Assembly (NCBI RefSeq): GCF_045287255.1
Contig: NZ_CP137142.1
Coordinates: 1,178,001-1,242,000 of the forward strand
Direction of reading: 5' to 3'
Length of the DNA stretch: 64,000 nucleotides
Source: Henriciella sp045287255
Lineage (GTDB): Bacteria > Pseudomonadota > Alphaproteobacteria > Caulobacterales > Hyphomonadaceae
In this document: in pieces, positions 6,847 to 15,899 of the stretch
Layout: each line of letters opens with the position of its first letter
How positions within the stretch are numbered: the first letter of the stretch is position 1
Program-made: the position numbers and the translations under genes
The notes under the pieces: generated by a model
What the model was told of the DNA's origin: nothing
The model's input: only the letters and a program-made list of their open reading frames with translations
The model's database searches: none

Positions 6847-9036
6847 CTAGACCGCGCGCAGATCCTGATCCTTGATCGGCAGCTGGCGCACCCGCTTACC
6901 CGTCGCGGCATAGATCGCATTCAGAACCGCAGGTGCAGCCACAGCAATGGTCGGTTCACCTACACCGCCCCAGAAACCGCCAGAGGCCATGACAAGGGTT
7001 TCAACCTCAGGCATGTCTGCGATGCGCAGGGAGTTGAACGTATCAAAATTCCGCTCCTGAACCTCGCCATCCTCATAGGTGATCTCACCATAGAGCATGG
7101 CTGAAAGCCCATAGACAAAGGACCCTTCAACTTGTGCCTCAATCTGCTGTGGATTGACCGCTGTACCGGGGTCTGTTGCTGCAACGATACGATCAATCTT
7201 AAGGAACCCGTCCTCATCGACAGTCACTTCAGCACAGGCGGCGGTATAGGCCCCGAACGAGTAGAAGGCGCATAGACCGCGATGCTTGCCATCATTACTG
7301 CCCCAACCGGATTTTTCGGCCACAGCTCTCAGCACAGCTTGCGATTTCGGGCTGTCCTTCAGGTGTGCGAGACGGAACTCCAGCGGGTCACGGCCTGCGG
7401 CATGGGCAAACTCATCCATCGCACATTCCAGATAGATCGCATTCTGGTTGGAGTTGACCCCACGCCAGAAGCCCGGACGGACGGGTGGGTTGCGCATGGC
7501 GTGATCGACAAGGAAATTATCGAATGTGTATTTGAGGGTCTGGTCTTCCAAACGTGGATCGATCCCTGCCGGTAACAGGCCCTGGAAGGTCGCGTAATCA
7601 ACCCCTTCCTGCAGCGCAAATGGCATAAGGGCGGCCAAAATGGACTGACCGGAAATCCGCAAGTGTAGCCCGGTCAGGTTACCCTCAGCATCCAGCGCGC
7701 CGCGCACACGGCCCTTGGTTGTTGGATGGAAGAAGCCATGCATCATGTCTTCTTCACGTGACCAGATCAGCTTGATCGGTGTGCCCGGCATCTGCTTGGC
7801 GATCAGGACAGCCTGGGTGACATAGTCGGACATGCCGCGCCGCCCGAACCCGCCGCCAAGGTGGAGCTTGTAGACCTCGCATTGCTCAATTGGCAGGTCC
7901 GCCGCAGCCGGCATGGCGCCCAGCGCAGCCTCACCATTCTGAGTCGGGCACCAGACTTCGCATTTTTCCGGCGTCCACAGTGCCGTCGCATTCATTGGCT
8001 CCATCGGTGCATGGTTTTGCAGAGGCATATTATAGGTCGCCTCAACAATCTGGTCGGCACTGGCAAAAGCCCCGGCCAGATCGCCGCCACCATTACCGAC
8101 AAAAGCTTCTTCGCTGGTCAGGCCTTCATCGAGTTCGGCCTCAAACGCGGTGGTAGAGAAATCAACGCCGCCTTCCCATTCCACGGGCAGGTTCTGTAGC
8201 GCTGAATGTGCGCGCCACCACGTGTCCGCGACAACAGCAACAGCATTGTCACCAACCTGCACAACATTCTTCACGCCCGGCATACCGGACACAGCGCTGG
8301 CATCAAAGCTCTTCAGTTTCGCGCCAATCTTCGGCGCCTGCATGATGGACGCATTGAGCAGACCCTCCATTTTCAGGTCCGTACCATATACCTGCTTTCC
8401 GGTGAGCTTATCCGCGGTATCCAAACGCTTCTTGGGCTGGCCGATAATCGTCCATTCAGACGGATCTTTCAGGGGCACTTCAAGCGGTGGTGCAAGCTCA
8501 GCCGCCGCATTGGCCACTTTGCCAAACGTTGTCGTTTTGCCGCTTGGCGTATGGGTGATGATGCTTTTCTCAGCGCGACATTCACTGGCGGGGACACCCC
8601 ACTCATTGGCGGCGGCTTCGATCAGCATCATGCGCGCAGCGGCTGCACCCTCGCGAACATATTGATGTGAGCCACGAATGCCCTGTGAGCCACCGGTTGA
8701 GAAGCTGCCCCAGACGCGTTCACGCGCGAGATTCTGTCCGGGTGTTGGGTATTCGGTGACGACTTTATCCCAGTCGCAATTGAGCTCTTCGGCGACCAGT
8801 TGGGCAAGGCCCGTCAATGTCCCTTGGCCCATTTCAGAGCGCGCAATTCGCACGGTCACCGTGTCATCATGGTCGATATGGACCCAGGCATTCACTTCCG
8901 GATTAGGCGGCAGATTGGAATAGTCCGGCTCTTCTGTTCCGGAGGGGGAACATGCGGCCAGAATACCAATGGTCAAGCCTGTGGCTCCGGTGCCGATAAT
9001 AAATCCGCGGCGAGAAAGATTCAGTGTCTCTGTCAT
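6847..9036 (-). CDS. exported molybdenum hydroxylase large subunit (IorB-like, xanthine dehydrogenase family)
   Basis: The 729-residue molybdopterin subunit of a two-component molybdenum hydroxylase. It has a Tat signal (SRRGFIIG) followed by a lipobox-like LAACS, two aldehyde-oxidase/xanthine-dehydrogenase-type halves, a GGGFGRRG cofactor loop, and the catalytic GVGEPT glutamate (Glu694). The split domain order matches isoquinoline 1-oxidoreductase and periplasmic aldehyde oxidases, which lack an FAD subunit and hand electrons to cytochromes. The substrate cannot be read from sequence. A small 2Fe-2S gene lies directly upstream and a cytochrome gene directly downstream. The whole cofactor pathway is encoded in the same array. 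Confidence 0.9.
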   Translation of the reverse strand: MTETLNLSRRGFIIGTGATGLTIGILAACSPSGTEEPDYSNLPPNPEVNAWVHIDHDDTVTVRIARSEMGQGTLTGLAQLVAEELNCDWDKVVTEYPTPGQNLARERVWGSFSTGGSQGIRGSHQYVREGAAAARMMLIEAAANEWGVPASECRAEKSIITHTPSGKTTTFGKVANAAAELAPPLEVPLKDPSEWTIIGQPKKRLDTADKLTGKQVYGTDLKMEGLLNASIMQAPKIGAKLKSFDASAVSGMPGVKNVVQVGDNAVAVVADTWWRAHSALQNLPVEWEGGVDFSTTAFEAELDEGLTSEEAFVGNGGGDLAGAFASADQIVEATYNMPLQNHAPMEPMNATALWTPEKCEVWCPTQNGEAALGAMPAAADLPIEQCEVYKLHLGGGFGRRGMSDYVTQAVLIAKQMPGTPIKLIWSREEDMMHGFFHPTTKGRVRGALDAEGNLTGLHLRISGQSILAALMPFALQEGVDYATFQGLLPAGIDPRLEDQTLKYTFDNFLVDHAMRNPPVRPGFWRGVNSNQNAIYLECAMDEFAHAAGRDPLEFRLAHLKDSPKSQAVLRAVAEKSGWGSNDGKHRGLCAFYSFGAYTAACAEVTVDEDGFLKIDRIVAATDPGTAVNPQQIEAQVEGSFVYGLSAMLYGEITYEDGEVQERNFDTFNSLRIADMPEVETLVMASGGFWGGVGEPTIAVAAPAVLNAIYAATGKRVRQLPIKDQDLRAV

Positions 9037-9045
9037 GATCGCCCC

Positions 9046-9498
9046 CTACGATTTCTTCACGGCGAGGTGGATGCCTTTGCGCACGCGCGCCAGCGTTCCA
9101 CAACGGCAGATATTGGTGATGGCGGCATCAATATCTTCATCGGTTGGGTTCGGGTTCTCTTTCAGGAGGCCAGAGACCGCCATGATCATGCCGGGCTGGC
9201 AGTAACCACATTGCGGGATGTCAAGCTCGGCCCAGGCTTGCTGAACCGGGTGACTGGCATCTTCTGAGAGGCCTTCAATCGTGGTGATCTCCTCCTCACC
9301 TGACAAAGCGCCAACCGGGTAGACACAGGAGCGCACGGCCTCGCCATCGATATGTACGGTACAGCTGCCGCACTGCGCCACGCCGCATCCATACTTCGTG
9401 CCGGTCAGGCCAAGTTGTTCCCGAATAGCCCACAGTAGGGGGGTATCTTCCTCCACCTCGACTGTAACTGATTGTCCGTTGACTTTGAGTGTCGCCAT
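9046..9498 (-). CDS. 2Fe-2S subunit of the molybdenum hydroxylase (IorA-like)
   Basis: A 150-residue protein with two iron-sulfur domains. The N-terminal plant-ferredoxin type shows YGCGVAQCGSC, with a further cysteine in VRSC. The C-terminal helical type shows CGYCQPG and ICRCGT. It relays electrons from the molybdenum centre of its partner to an outside acceptor. The start at 9498 is supported by a ggagg site about 9 bases upstream; the longer reading frame adds 18 residues that do not look like the family. It has no signal peptide and would be co-exported with the Tat-bearing large subunit. Confidence 0.92.
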   Translation of the reverse strand: MATLKVNGQSVTVEVEEDTPLLWAIREQLGLTGTKYGCGVAQCGSCTVHIDGEAVRSCVYPVGALSGEEEITTIEGLSEDASHPVQQAWAELDIPQCGYCQPGMIMAVSGLLKENPNPTDEDIDAAITNICRCGTLARVRKGIHLAVKKS

Positions 9499-9598
9499 AG
9501 TGCTTCGCCTCCCGCATACGGCGCTGCCACAATAGGCTGCGCAACTTCGCATTAGTGAAGATTGTAGGATTTGTTCAGTGATTGGAAGGGGGGAGACT

Positions 9599-9610
9599 AA
9601 AATTAATTTT
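9599..9610. promoter_or_regulatory. AT palindrome upstream of the iorA-like gene
   Basis: The 12-base perfect palindrome aaaattaatttt lies in the 120-base gap between the TSUP gene and the iorA-like gene, about 100 bases before the latter's ATG. This is the largest gap inside the minus-strand array, so it is the most likely place for an internal promoter. The site may be an operator or an AT-rich upstream element. Nothing more specific can be shown. Confidence 0.3.
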
Positions 9611-9618
9611 CGCGGTGG

Positions 9619-10377
9619 CTAAATCATCCCAATCCACCGCCAAAGGAGGCGTAAAGCGACATACAGGATCAGAATGGCGGTCATGCGCTTCATCCAGTCG
9701 GCACGCAATCGGCCGGCCCCGAGCCATGATCCGATCTGCCCGCCAATCAGGACAGCAACCAAAAGCGGCCAATAGTTTATGACGTCCGAGAGTAAGGCTG
9801 TATCGCCAAGCTTTGTAACTTGCCCGCCAAGACCAGAGAGCGAGTTGAGCAGGATAAACAGACTGCACGCTGCCGCGATCTGGCGCGCAGTGCCCCAGCC
9901 CATGAGGTATAGGATCGGAGCGAGGAATATCCCGCCGCCAATGCCAACAAGGCCTGAAAGCAGGCCGATGGTTGCCCCAATGACCATTGGTAGCGCTATG
10001 CCCGTTTCGCTGGCTTGCTCAGCCGCTTTGGGTTGGGCCATGAATAAAAGCCGCGCACCCGATGCCAGCAGAGCAAAGCCCAACAGGCCAACAAAAACGA
10101 CTTCTGCAATGGGCAAGCGTCCACCAACCCATGCCGCTGGAATAGATGTGATCAGGAAAGACCAGAATCTGGAGAGCTGCATCTCTCCAGCTCGCGAGAA
10201 CCGCCAGACACCCCCACTCACCACGATGATATTGCAAGCGAGCGCAATGGTCGGTAGGATCCGGTAGTCGACGCCATAGAGCACTAAAAGCGCGTTATAG
10301 GTTGAGCCGCCGCCAAAGCCGACAGCGGCATAGAGCAAGGCCGTTACAAAGAAGAGCGGGGGCAGGAAGAGGCTCAA
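9619..10377 (-). CDS. TSUP (TauE/SafE) family anion transporter
   Basis: A 252-residue membrane protein with about seven to eight hydrophobic helices and the two TSUP half-repeats, seen as GFGGGSTYN near the start and GLVGIGGGIFLAP in the middle. TSUP proteins move sulfite, sulfoacetate or related organosulfur anions. Lying between moeA and the sox block, it could export sulfite or move thiosulfate-pathway anions, but this is inferred from context. I chose the TTG at 10377, 4 bases after the moeA stop with an aggga site upstream, because the ORF-start TTG at 10401 would overlap moeA by 20 bases. Confidence 0.85.
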   Translation of the reverse strand: MSLFLPPLFFVTALLYAAVGFGGGSTYNALLVLYGVDYRILPTIALACNIIVVSGGVWRFSRAGEMQLSRFWSFLITSIPAAWVGGRLPIAEVVFVGLLGFALLASGARLLFMAQPKAAEQASETGIALPMVIGATIGLLSGLVGIGGGIFLAPILYLMGWGTARQIAAACSLFILLNSLSGLGGQVTKLGDTALLSDVINYWPLLVAVLIGGQIGSWLGAGRLRADWMKRMTAILILYVALRLLWRWIGMI

Positions 10378-10381
10378 CCCG

Positions 10382-11584
10382 TTATCCCTGTAAGGGGCCA
10401 ATCATGATAATCGGTACGGTATCGCCCATGGATTTTCCTGCTGCCCCAATCTCACGCCGGATCAGAGCATTGCAGCTCAGGAAGGGTCGCAGGAGCGAGC
10501 TGTCCTGATTGGTGGCCGCTTCGACGCGGAGCTGTCCATCTTCGCCCAGTGTTGCCATGGCGCGCAGGAATTGCTCACGTTTGCCGCTCTCTTTTAAGGG
10601 GGCTGACAATTGCGCCATCACCTGCCGCTCCGTCCATGCTGCCCCCAGAAGGGCCGAGGCGAACAGATGCGCGCATACAAAAGCTGAAGCTGGATTGCCC
10701 GGCAGACCCAGAACGCGCTGACCCTCGCGGGTGGAGAACCATGTTGGCTTACCTGGCTTCACGGCGATCTTTTCAAAGACGGGTGTAAAGCCTTCTTCAG
10801 CAAAGGCGGCACGCATATAGTCATGATCCCCGACGGATGCCCCACCGACAGGCAGGTAGAGGTCAATCTCACCGCCGACATGCATGTGCTCGCGGATCGA
10901 TTCCACGCTGTCACTTGCAACACCAAGGTCAATGGGTTCACCGCCCCAGGCTTGAATAAGCGGGGCGAGCCCAGCCGGATTTGAATTGACGATTTGCCCG
11001 CGCTTCAACTCGCTGCCGGGTGGGCGCAACTCATCCCCGTTGGCGAGGATGCCGACCCGCGGGCGCTGCACGACATTTAGCGTCGCCCGGTTAGCCGCAG
11101 CGGCGATGGCAAGCTCTGCTGCGCCAATCACTGTGCCCGCCTCGATGAGTGTTTCACCTTCAGAGAAATCCAGACCTGCAGCGCGGACAAACTGGGCCTG
11201 TGCGTAGCTGTCCTTGCAGGTCACCACATCCCCGTTACGGATTGTATCTTCCTGAATGACAATATGGTCTGCCCCATTGGGGAGTTCACCACCCGTAAAG
11301 ATGCGCACCGCTTCACCTGCGCCAACCGCTTTTTCAAAAGGTGTGCCCGCTGGCGCTTCTCCAATTACCCGCAATTTCGCGCCGGATTCACGTACATCAC
11401 CCAGGCGCACAGCATAGCCATCCATTGCCGATACGGCAGCGGGGGGGCGTGTCACGCGCGCCAGAACAGGCTCTGCCAAGCGCCGCCCGAGCGCTTCGCT
11501 CAAAGGCACAGTGCGATGCACGACAGGGAGAGGGTGCGCGCTCAGATGAGCCAGCGCCTGATCAACGCTGATCAGCCCACTCAT
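10382..11584 (-). CDS. moeA: MoeA, molybdopterin molybdenumtransferase
   Basis: MoeA inserts molybdate into adenylylated molybdopterin. The 400-residue protein shows the family blocks in order: VSAMDGYAV (about 51-59), the IFTGGELPNGAD loop, ILANGDEL, the LPVGGASVGDHD motif, and VLGLPGNPASAF. It lacks the long eukaryotic linker and is of normal bacterial length. Its ATG overlaps the moaC stop as ATGA. Confidence 0.96.
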   Translation of the reverse strand: MSGLISVDQALAHLSAHPLPVVHRTVPLSEALGRRLAEPVLARVTRPPAAVSAMDGYAVRLGDVRESGAKLRVIGEAPAGTPFEKAVGAGEAVRIFTGGELPNGADHIVIQEDTIRNGDVVTCKDSYAQAQFVRAAGLDFSEGETLIEAGTVIGAAELAIAAAANRATLNVVQRPRVGILANGDELRPPGSELKRGQIVNSNPAGLAPLIQAWGGEPIDLGVASDSVESIREHMHVGGEIDLYLPVGGASVGDHDYMRAAFAEEGFTPVFEKIAVKPGKPTWFSTREGQRVLGLPGNPASAFVCAHLFASALLGAAWTERQVMAQLSAPLKESGKREQFLRAMATLGEDGQLRVEAATNQDSSLLRPFLSCNALIRREIGAAGKSMGDTVPIIMIGPLQG

Positions 11585-12063
11585 GGTTCAATCTTTCGAT
11601 AGTCGCCGGATTTCCCTCCGGCCTTTTCGATGAGTTCAATCGCGCCAATCACCATTGTCTTGTCGACCGCCTTGAGCATGTCATAGAGCGTCAGACAGGC
11701 CGCAGACACTGCCGTCAGTGCTTCCATCTCAACCCCGGTCTTGCCGCTGGTTTTGACCCGTGCAGAGACGATCAAAGCCGGGCTGTTCTCCGCGGCTTCT
11801 ATCTCAACCTTTACACTGGTCAGGGGTAGGGGATGACAGAGCGGGATCAGGTCAGCCGTCCGCTTGGCCGCCATAATCCCGGCAAGCTCGGCAATGGCAA
11901 TCGGGTCACCCTTCTTGGTGTCGCGTTTCAGGGCCAGCAACAGCGTCTCCGGCGCCATTGTGATCCGTCCCCGCGCCAGCGCAAAGCGCTCCGTGACCGC
12001 CTTATCGCCAATATCGACCATACGTGCGCGGCCATCCGGGCCGATATGGGTCAGCTCACTCAT
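11581..12063 (-). CDS. moaC: MoaC, cyclic pyranopterin monophosphate synthase
   Basis: With MoaA, MoaC turns GTP into cyclic pyranopterin monophosphate, the first pathway intermediate. The 160-residue product has the family signatures VDIGDKAVTER, the catalytic IPLCHPLPL loop (histidine), and GVEMEALTAVS. It directly abuts the moaB stop (TAGATG) and overlaps moeA by 4 bases. Confidence 0.97.
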   Translation of the reverse strand: MSELTHIGPDGRARMVDIGDKAVTERFALARGRITMAPETLLLALKRDTKKGDPIAIAELAGIMAAKRTADLIPLCHPLPLTSVKVEIEAAENSPALIVSARVKTSGKTGVEMEALTAVSAACLTLYDMLKAVDKTMVIGAIELIEKAGGKSGDYRKIEP

Positions 12064-12594
12064 CTATCGCTCCATCAGGCGTGGCATCAGCTCGACCAGA
12101 TTACACGGCCTGTAGCGGCTATCGAGCTGGTGGGAGATCACCTTATCCCAGCCATCCTTCACTGCACCATTCGAGCCGGGCAGGCAGAAGACAAATGTCC
12201 CATTCGCCAGACCCGCCACCGCGCGCGATTGCAGGGTTGAGAGGCCCACACTCTCATAACTCACCTTGTGAAAGATCACTGAGAAGCCCTCAATCACCTT
12301 ATCAAATAGCGGCGTAATGGCTTCCGGGGTGACATCACGTCCGGTCAGGCCGGTCCCACCTGTAGAGATCACAACATCCACATCCGGGTCGGCGATCCAG
12401 CCATAAACCGTATCGCGGATCGCGGCCTGATCATCTGGCACAATCCGTCGTTCAACCAGCTCATGCCCAGCTGCCTCAATACGCTGCGCCAAAGTCAGGC
12501 CGGACGTGTCGGTCTCCAGTGTCCGCGTATCGCTGACGACAAGCACAGCAATCCGTACCGGGGTGAAGTCCAGGCTTTCATTGATCCCAGCCAT
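12064..12594 (-). CDS. moaB: MoaB, molybdopterin adenylyltransferase family
   Basis: MoaB/MogA-type proteins adenylylate molybdopterin before metal insertion by MoeA. The 176-residue product has the nucleotide-binding block VVISTGGTGLTGRDVTPEA and the FCLPGSNGAVKD loop. The start is the ATG at 12594, one base after the moaE stop; the longer frame would add 21 residues lying inside moaE. MoaB is used instead of MogA in many alphaproteobacteria, and no mogA is seen nearby. Confidence 0.94.
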   Translation of the reverse strand: MAGINESLDFTPVRIAVLVVSDTRTLETDTSGLTLAQRIEAAGHELVERRIVPDDQAAIRDTVYGWIADPDVDVVISTGGTGLTGRDVTPEAITPLFDKVIEGFSVIFHKVSYESVGLSTLQSRAVAGLANGTFVFCLPGSNGAVKDGWDKVISHQLDSRYRPCNLVELMPRLMER

Positions 12595-12595
12595 G

Positions 12596-13060
12596 TCAGG
12601 CGTCCTCTTTCTTTGCCCATCGGGCGCTGTCTGTGTAGTCCTCGGCGCGCGGTTCAATCCAGACCGCGCCGTTTTCAGTGACTTCCTTTTTCCAGAACAC
12701 AGCTTGTGTCTTGAGATAGTCCATCAGGAAGTCAGCCGCCTCAAACGCGGCGCGGCGGTGTGCCGAAGCCGTGGCGACGAAAACAATCGTCTGCCCGGTG
12801 GCAATCTCACCAGTTCGGTGCAGGACACGCACGCCCGCAAGGGGCCAACGCGTTTCAGCCTGCGCCACGGCGTCCATTATACCATTCCTCGTCATTGGCT
12901 CATAGGCTTGCAGATGGAGCGCCTTGACCGTGCCACTCGCCGAGGTGTCCCGCACCATGCCGGAAAAGCTGACGACGGCACCCGCGCCGGCAATTTCCTT
13001 CTCAAAGCTTGCAAGTGTCGCGCTGGCATCAATCGGGGCGTCTGAAACCTCAATCATCAT
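12596..13060 (-). CDS. moaE: MoaE, molybdopterin synthase catalytic subunit
   Basis: The large subunit of molybdopterin synthase, which adds two sulfurs to cyclic pyranopterin monophosphate. The 154-residue protein has the family's GAVVSFSGMVRD strand, the LHLQAYEPM block, the HRTGEIATGQ turn, and the catalytic-lysine region AVFWKKE. The ATG at 13060 overlaps the moaD stop as ATGA; a second in-frame ATG at 13057 has nearly the same context. Confidence 0.96.
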   Translation of the reverse strand: MMIEVSDAPIDASATLASFEKEIAGAGAVVSFSGMVRDTSASGTVKALHLQAYEPMTRNGIMDAVAQAETRWPLAGVRVLHRTGEIATGQTIVFVATASAHRRAAFEAADFLMDYLKTQAVFWKKEVTENGAVWIEPRAEDYTDSARWAKKEDA

Positions 13061-13305
13061 CCCCCTCCAACCGGCGGCATAAGAGCGATTTCCTGCGCGC
13101 CTTCGAGCGTATGGGGATCGACCACAATCTCTCCATCCAGCGCAATCCGCACGGTGGGTTCCAGCAACTCTCCCTGTCCATCAAGCCGCGCGTTTAGCCA
13201 TTCGCGCAGCGCTGCCGTGTCCTGCACATGCTCGGGCAGGTCCAGAGCCTCTTGCGGGCAACCAGAGACGTCACTCAGCTTGCCGAAGTACAAAACTCGC
13301 ACCAT
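13057..13305 (-). CDS. moaD: MoaD, molybdopterin synthase sulfur-carrier subunit
   Basis: An 82-residue ubiquitin-fold protein ending MPPVGGG. The C-terminal Gly-Gly is where the thiocarboxylate forms that supplies sulfur to MoaE. The extra third glycine is a small departure from the usual SGG ending. The gene lies 4 bases after moaA and overlaps moaE. The activating enzyme MoeB is not in the window. Confidence 0.92.
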   Translation of the reverse strand: MVRVLYFGKLSDVSGCPQEALDLPEHVQDTAALREWLNARLDGQGELLEPTVRIALDGEIVVDPHTLEGAQEIALMPPVGGG

Positions 13306-13309
13306 CGCC

Positions 13310-14338
13310 TTATCCCCCAGTCACCGACATATGCCGGGGCAAAGCCGGGCGGTCGCCGCGCCGCTTGATGGCAAAGTCATGCTTTTCCGGTTTGCGGAAC
13401 AGGGCTTTATCGAGCGCTTCATTCAAGGCGACTTCAGGCATCGCACTGTCTCGCAGTGCGGCGCGCAGGTCGACATGATCATCCTGACCCAGGCACATAT
13501 AAATGCGGCCCGTACAGGTGACGCGGACCCGGTTGCATCCGGCACAGAAATTATTCGTCAGCGGGGTAATAAAGCCCAACTTGCCACCGGTTTCGCTGAT
13601 GCGGACATAACGCGAAGGCCCGGCATTTACGCGCTGATCACTCAGGTCACTCAGCGTCCAGCGGGTTTCCAATTGATCGCGGATCATTGGCAGGGGAATG
13701 TACTGGTCAATCCGGTCTTCCCCCGTATCGCCCAGTGGCATGACTTCGATCAGCGTCATCTCCATGCCCTTGCTATGGGCCCATTCGATCATGTCCGGGA
13801 TAGAGTCGGCATTATCGTGCTTCAGCGCGACCGTATTGATTTTGACCTTCAGGCCAGCCTCAAGCGCGGCATCGACGCCGTCCAGAACCTTGTGGAGGTC
13901 ACCGCGGCGCGTAATCGCCTGAAAGGCTTCCGGGTCGAGGGAATCGAGCGAGACATTCACCCGCTCAATCCCGCATCGTTTCAGGTGTCCAGCATACTGG
14001 CTGAGCAGCGTGCCATTTGTCGTCAAGGTCAGCTCATCCAGTCCGTGTCCAAGCTGTTTGCCCAGTCGTTCAAACAGGGCGAGAATATCCTTGCGCACCA
14101 GTGGCTCACCTCCGGTGATGCGGATCTTGCGAACGCCGCGGGCAATGAAAGCGCTGGCAACCTGTTCCAGCTCGTCGAGCGTCAGCAGGTCTTTCTTGGG
14201 CAGGAATTGCATATGCTCAGCCATGCAATAGGTGCAGCGCAGGTCACAGCGGTCGGTGACCGAGAGACGCAGGTAAGAAACTTGCCGTCCGAATGCATCA
14301 ATGAGCGGCGCGCGAGCAGGCAGTAATCCATCAGCCAT
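13310..14338 (-). CDS. moaA: MoaA, GTP 3',8-cyclase (radical SAM)
   Basis: A radical SAM enzyme that starts molybdopterin synthesis from GTP. The 342-residue protein has the SAM-cluster motif CDLRCTYC near residues 31-38, ITGGEPLVR, and a second 4Fe-4S site in the C-terminal half (FCAGCNRVR...CTG). It ends in the Gly-Gly needed for catalysis (SVTGG). The start at 14338 is chosen for the aaggag site 8 bases upstream; the frame also opens at a TTG six bases earlier. It overlaps the end of the XdhC-MocA gene. Confidence 0.97.
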   Translation of the reverse strand: MADGLLPARAPLIDAFGRQVSYLRLSVTDRCDLRCTYCMAEHMQFLPKKDLLTLDELEQVASAFIARGVRKIRITGGEPLVRKDILALFERLGKQLGHGLDELTLTTNGTLLSQYAGHLKRCGIERVNVSLDSLDPEAFQAITRRGDLHKVLDGVDAALEAGLKVKINTVALKHDNADSIPDMIEWAHSKGMEMTLIEVMPLGDTGEDRIDQYIPLPMIRDQLETRWTLSDLSDQRVNAGPSRYVRISETGGKLGFITPLTNNFCAGCNRVRVTCTGRIYMCLGQDDHVDLRAALRDSAMPEVALNEALDKALFRKPEKHDFAIKRRGDRPALPRHMSVTGG

Positions 14339-15860
14339 TGGCAAGCTCCTTCACGCGCTCAAGGTCTTGTCGTGTATCTATGTCTATCGCGGCCTCCGGC
14401 GACAGGTTTACAGTCGCGGTATTCGCGAGACCATCGAACACAGATTTTGCCCCGCGATCGCCACTCAGGTTTTTCAGGTCTGCAAACTGATCACGACGGA
14501 ACAGCGCAGGGGGCATGAGGGTTCCTTCGGATAGGCTCATCACCGCCTGAATGTTTGGGGTGGCGACGTGGAGGAGCGCGTTTAGATGCGCGCCGCTTAC
14601 ATTCGGCATATCGGCCAGCACGATCATCACCTGATCAATTGATGGATCGCCTTCAATGGTTTCAATCGCGCAGCCAAGGGAAGTTGCTTGCCCCGCATGC
14701 GCTTGCGAGTTCACAATCGTTTGCCAACCATCCTTTTCGAGTAAGGTTGCGCGTTGATCCTGACCCGGCCCGATCACGGCAAGGCTTTCTCCAAAGGGCA
14801 GAGCCACTTTGAGTTCCGATGCTTGGGAGAGAACTGTCTCTCCATTCAGATCAGCAAGTAGTTTGTCACCATTCTCAAACCGGGAAGCCGCCCCTGCGGC
14901 GAGTAGGATCAAGGCTGTGTGTTCAGCACCGCGTACCTCCCGGTTGTGAAAGGCCTCAACAATTTCGGCCAGCGTAGAGATCGCCAACATGGACGCATCG
15001 CGCAGGGAAGGGACCAATCCAATCGGTCCACGGATACGCCGGATTTGATCGGCAGCAATGCCCATCGATGTCAGCGCTTCGCAACGCCGCTGATGGGTCT
15101 GGCGGCTACCGACAGCGCCAATATAGAAAGCCGGGCCAGACAAGGCTTGCTGCAGCAATGGTACTTCCCAATCGCCATCATGGAACATCAGGACAAAAGC
15201 CGTCCAGGCATCATCCTGAAGGGCGGGAAGCGCCTTTGGGTTGCTAAGGGGTTCGGCCTCAATGCCCCTGGCTTTTGCTGTTTGTAAATCGTCTTCATCG
15301 GTCAGTTGCAAGGTCACCTCAAACCCACCTGCCTTAGCAATTTGCGTCAGGGCCAGACAGTCGGTTCCGCGTCCGGCAATTCGGATTTTGGGTTTTGGAT
15401 CGTAGGTGACAGTGAGTGTGTCACCCATGTCCCCATCAACCACCCGGCATACCCCCTGCGTATACCCGACATGTACCCTATGTCTCTTTTCAAGACGGGT
15501 AATGATCTCGTCTATGACTCCCGATTCCGGCTGCGGTAGGATCATAATTTCAATCGCACCACCACAGGGTAGGGGCAGGTCCACAAACGAGGAGCCAACA
15601 CCATAACGCACTGTTCTGGAAGTGTTTTCCGCTATCGCTTTCTGGGCCTGCAGAACGACATCGGCGTCAATGCACCCGCCGGAGATATAGCCCGCAGAAG
15701 CGCCATCCTCCCGAACCGCCAGTAAAGCCCCCACAGACCGTACAGCTCCGCCAATCGTCTCTGTAATAACGACCAAAGCGCATGCCTGCTCAACCTGCCA
15801 AACCTGTAATTGGCGCAACACATCCAGCGGATGTTCAAAGGTTTGCCTGAAGCCACTCAT
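14331..15860 (-). CDS. XdhC-MocA fusion: molybdenum cofactor maturation and cytidylyltransferase
   Basis: A 509-residue two-domain protein. Residues 1 to about 315 form an XdhC/CoxI domain, with YISGGCIDADV, a Rossmann-like IAGRGTDCL segment and the YIGAVGSRQTHQRR block. Such proteins bind molybdenum cofactor and load it, sulfurated, into xanthine-dehydrogenase-type enzymes. From about 320 comes a MobA/MocA-like nucleotidyltransferase with LLAAGAASRF..K and VMIVLADMPN. MocA uses CTP to make molybdopterin cytosine dinucleotide, the form used by hydroxylases such as the IorAB-like pair downstream. Joining the two steps suggests direct hand-over of cofactor. CTP rather than GTP specificity is inferred from context. 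Confidence 0.9.
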   Translation of the reverse strand: MSGFRQTFEHPLDVLRQLQVWQVEQACALVVITETIGGAVRSVGALLAVREDGASAGYISGGCIDADVVLQAQKAIAENTSRTVRYGVGSSFVDLPLPCGGAIEIMILPQPESGVIDEIITRLEKRHRVHVGYTQGVCRVVDGDMGDTLTVTYDPKPKIRIAGRGTDCLALTQIAKAGGFEVTLQLTDEDDLQTAKARGIEAEPLSNPKALPALQDDAWTAFVLMFHDGDWEVPLLQQALSGPAFYIGAVGSRQTHQRRCEALTSMGIAADQIRRIRGPIGLVPSLRDASMLAISTLAEIVEAFHNREVRGAEHTALILLAAGAASRFENGDKLLADLNGETVLSQASELKVALPFGESLAVIGPGQDQRATLLEKDGWQTIVNSQAHAGQATSLGCAIETIEGDPSIDQVMIVLADMPNVSGAHLNALLHVATPNIQAVMSLSEGTLMPPALFRRDQFADLKNLSGDRGAKSVFDGLANTATVNLSPEAAIDIDTRQDLERVKELANG

Positions 15861-15899
15861 CCATACCGATGTAAACCACCATTCATATCGCGACTAGGG

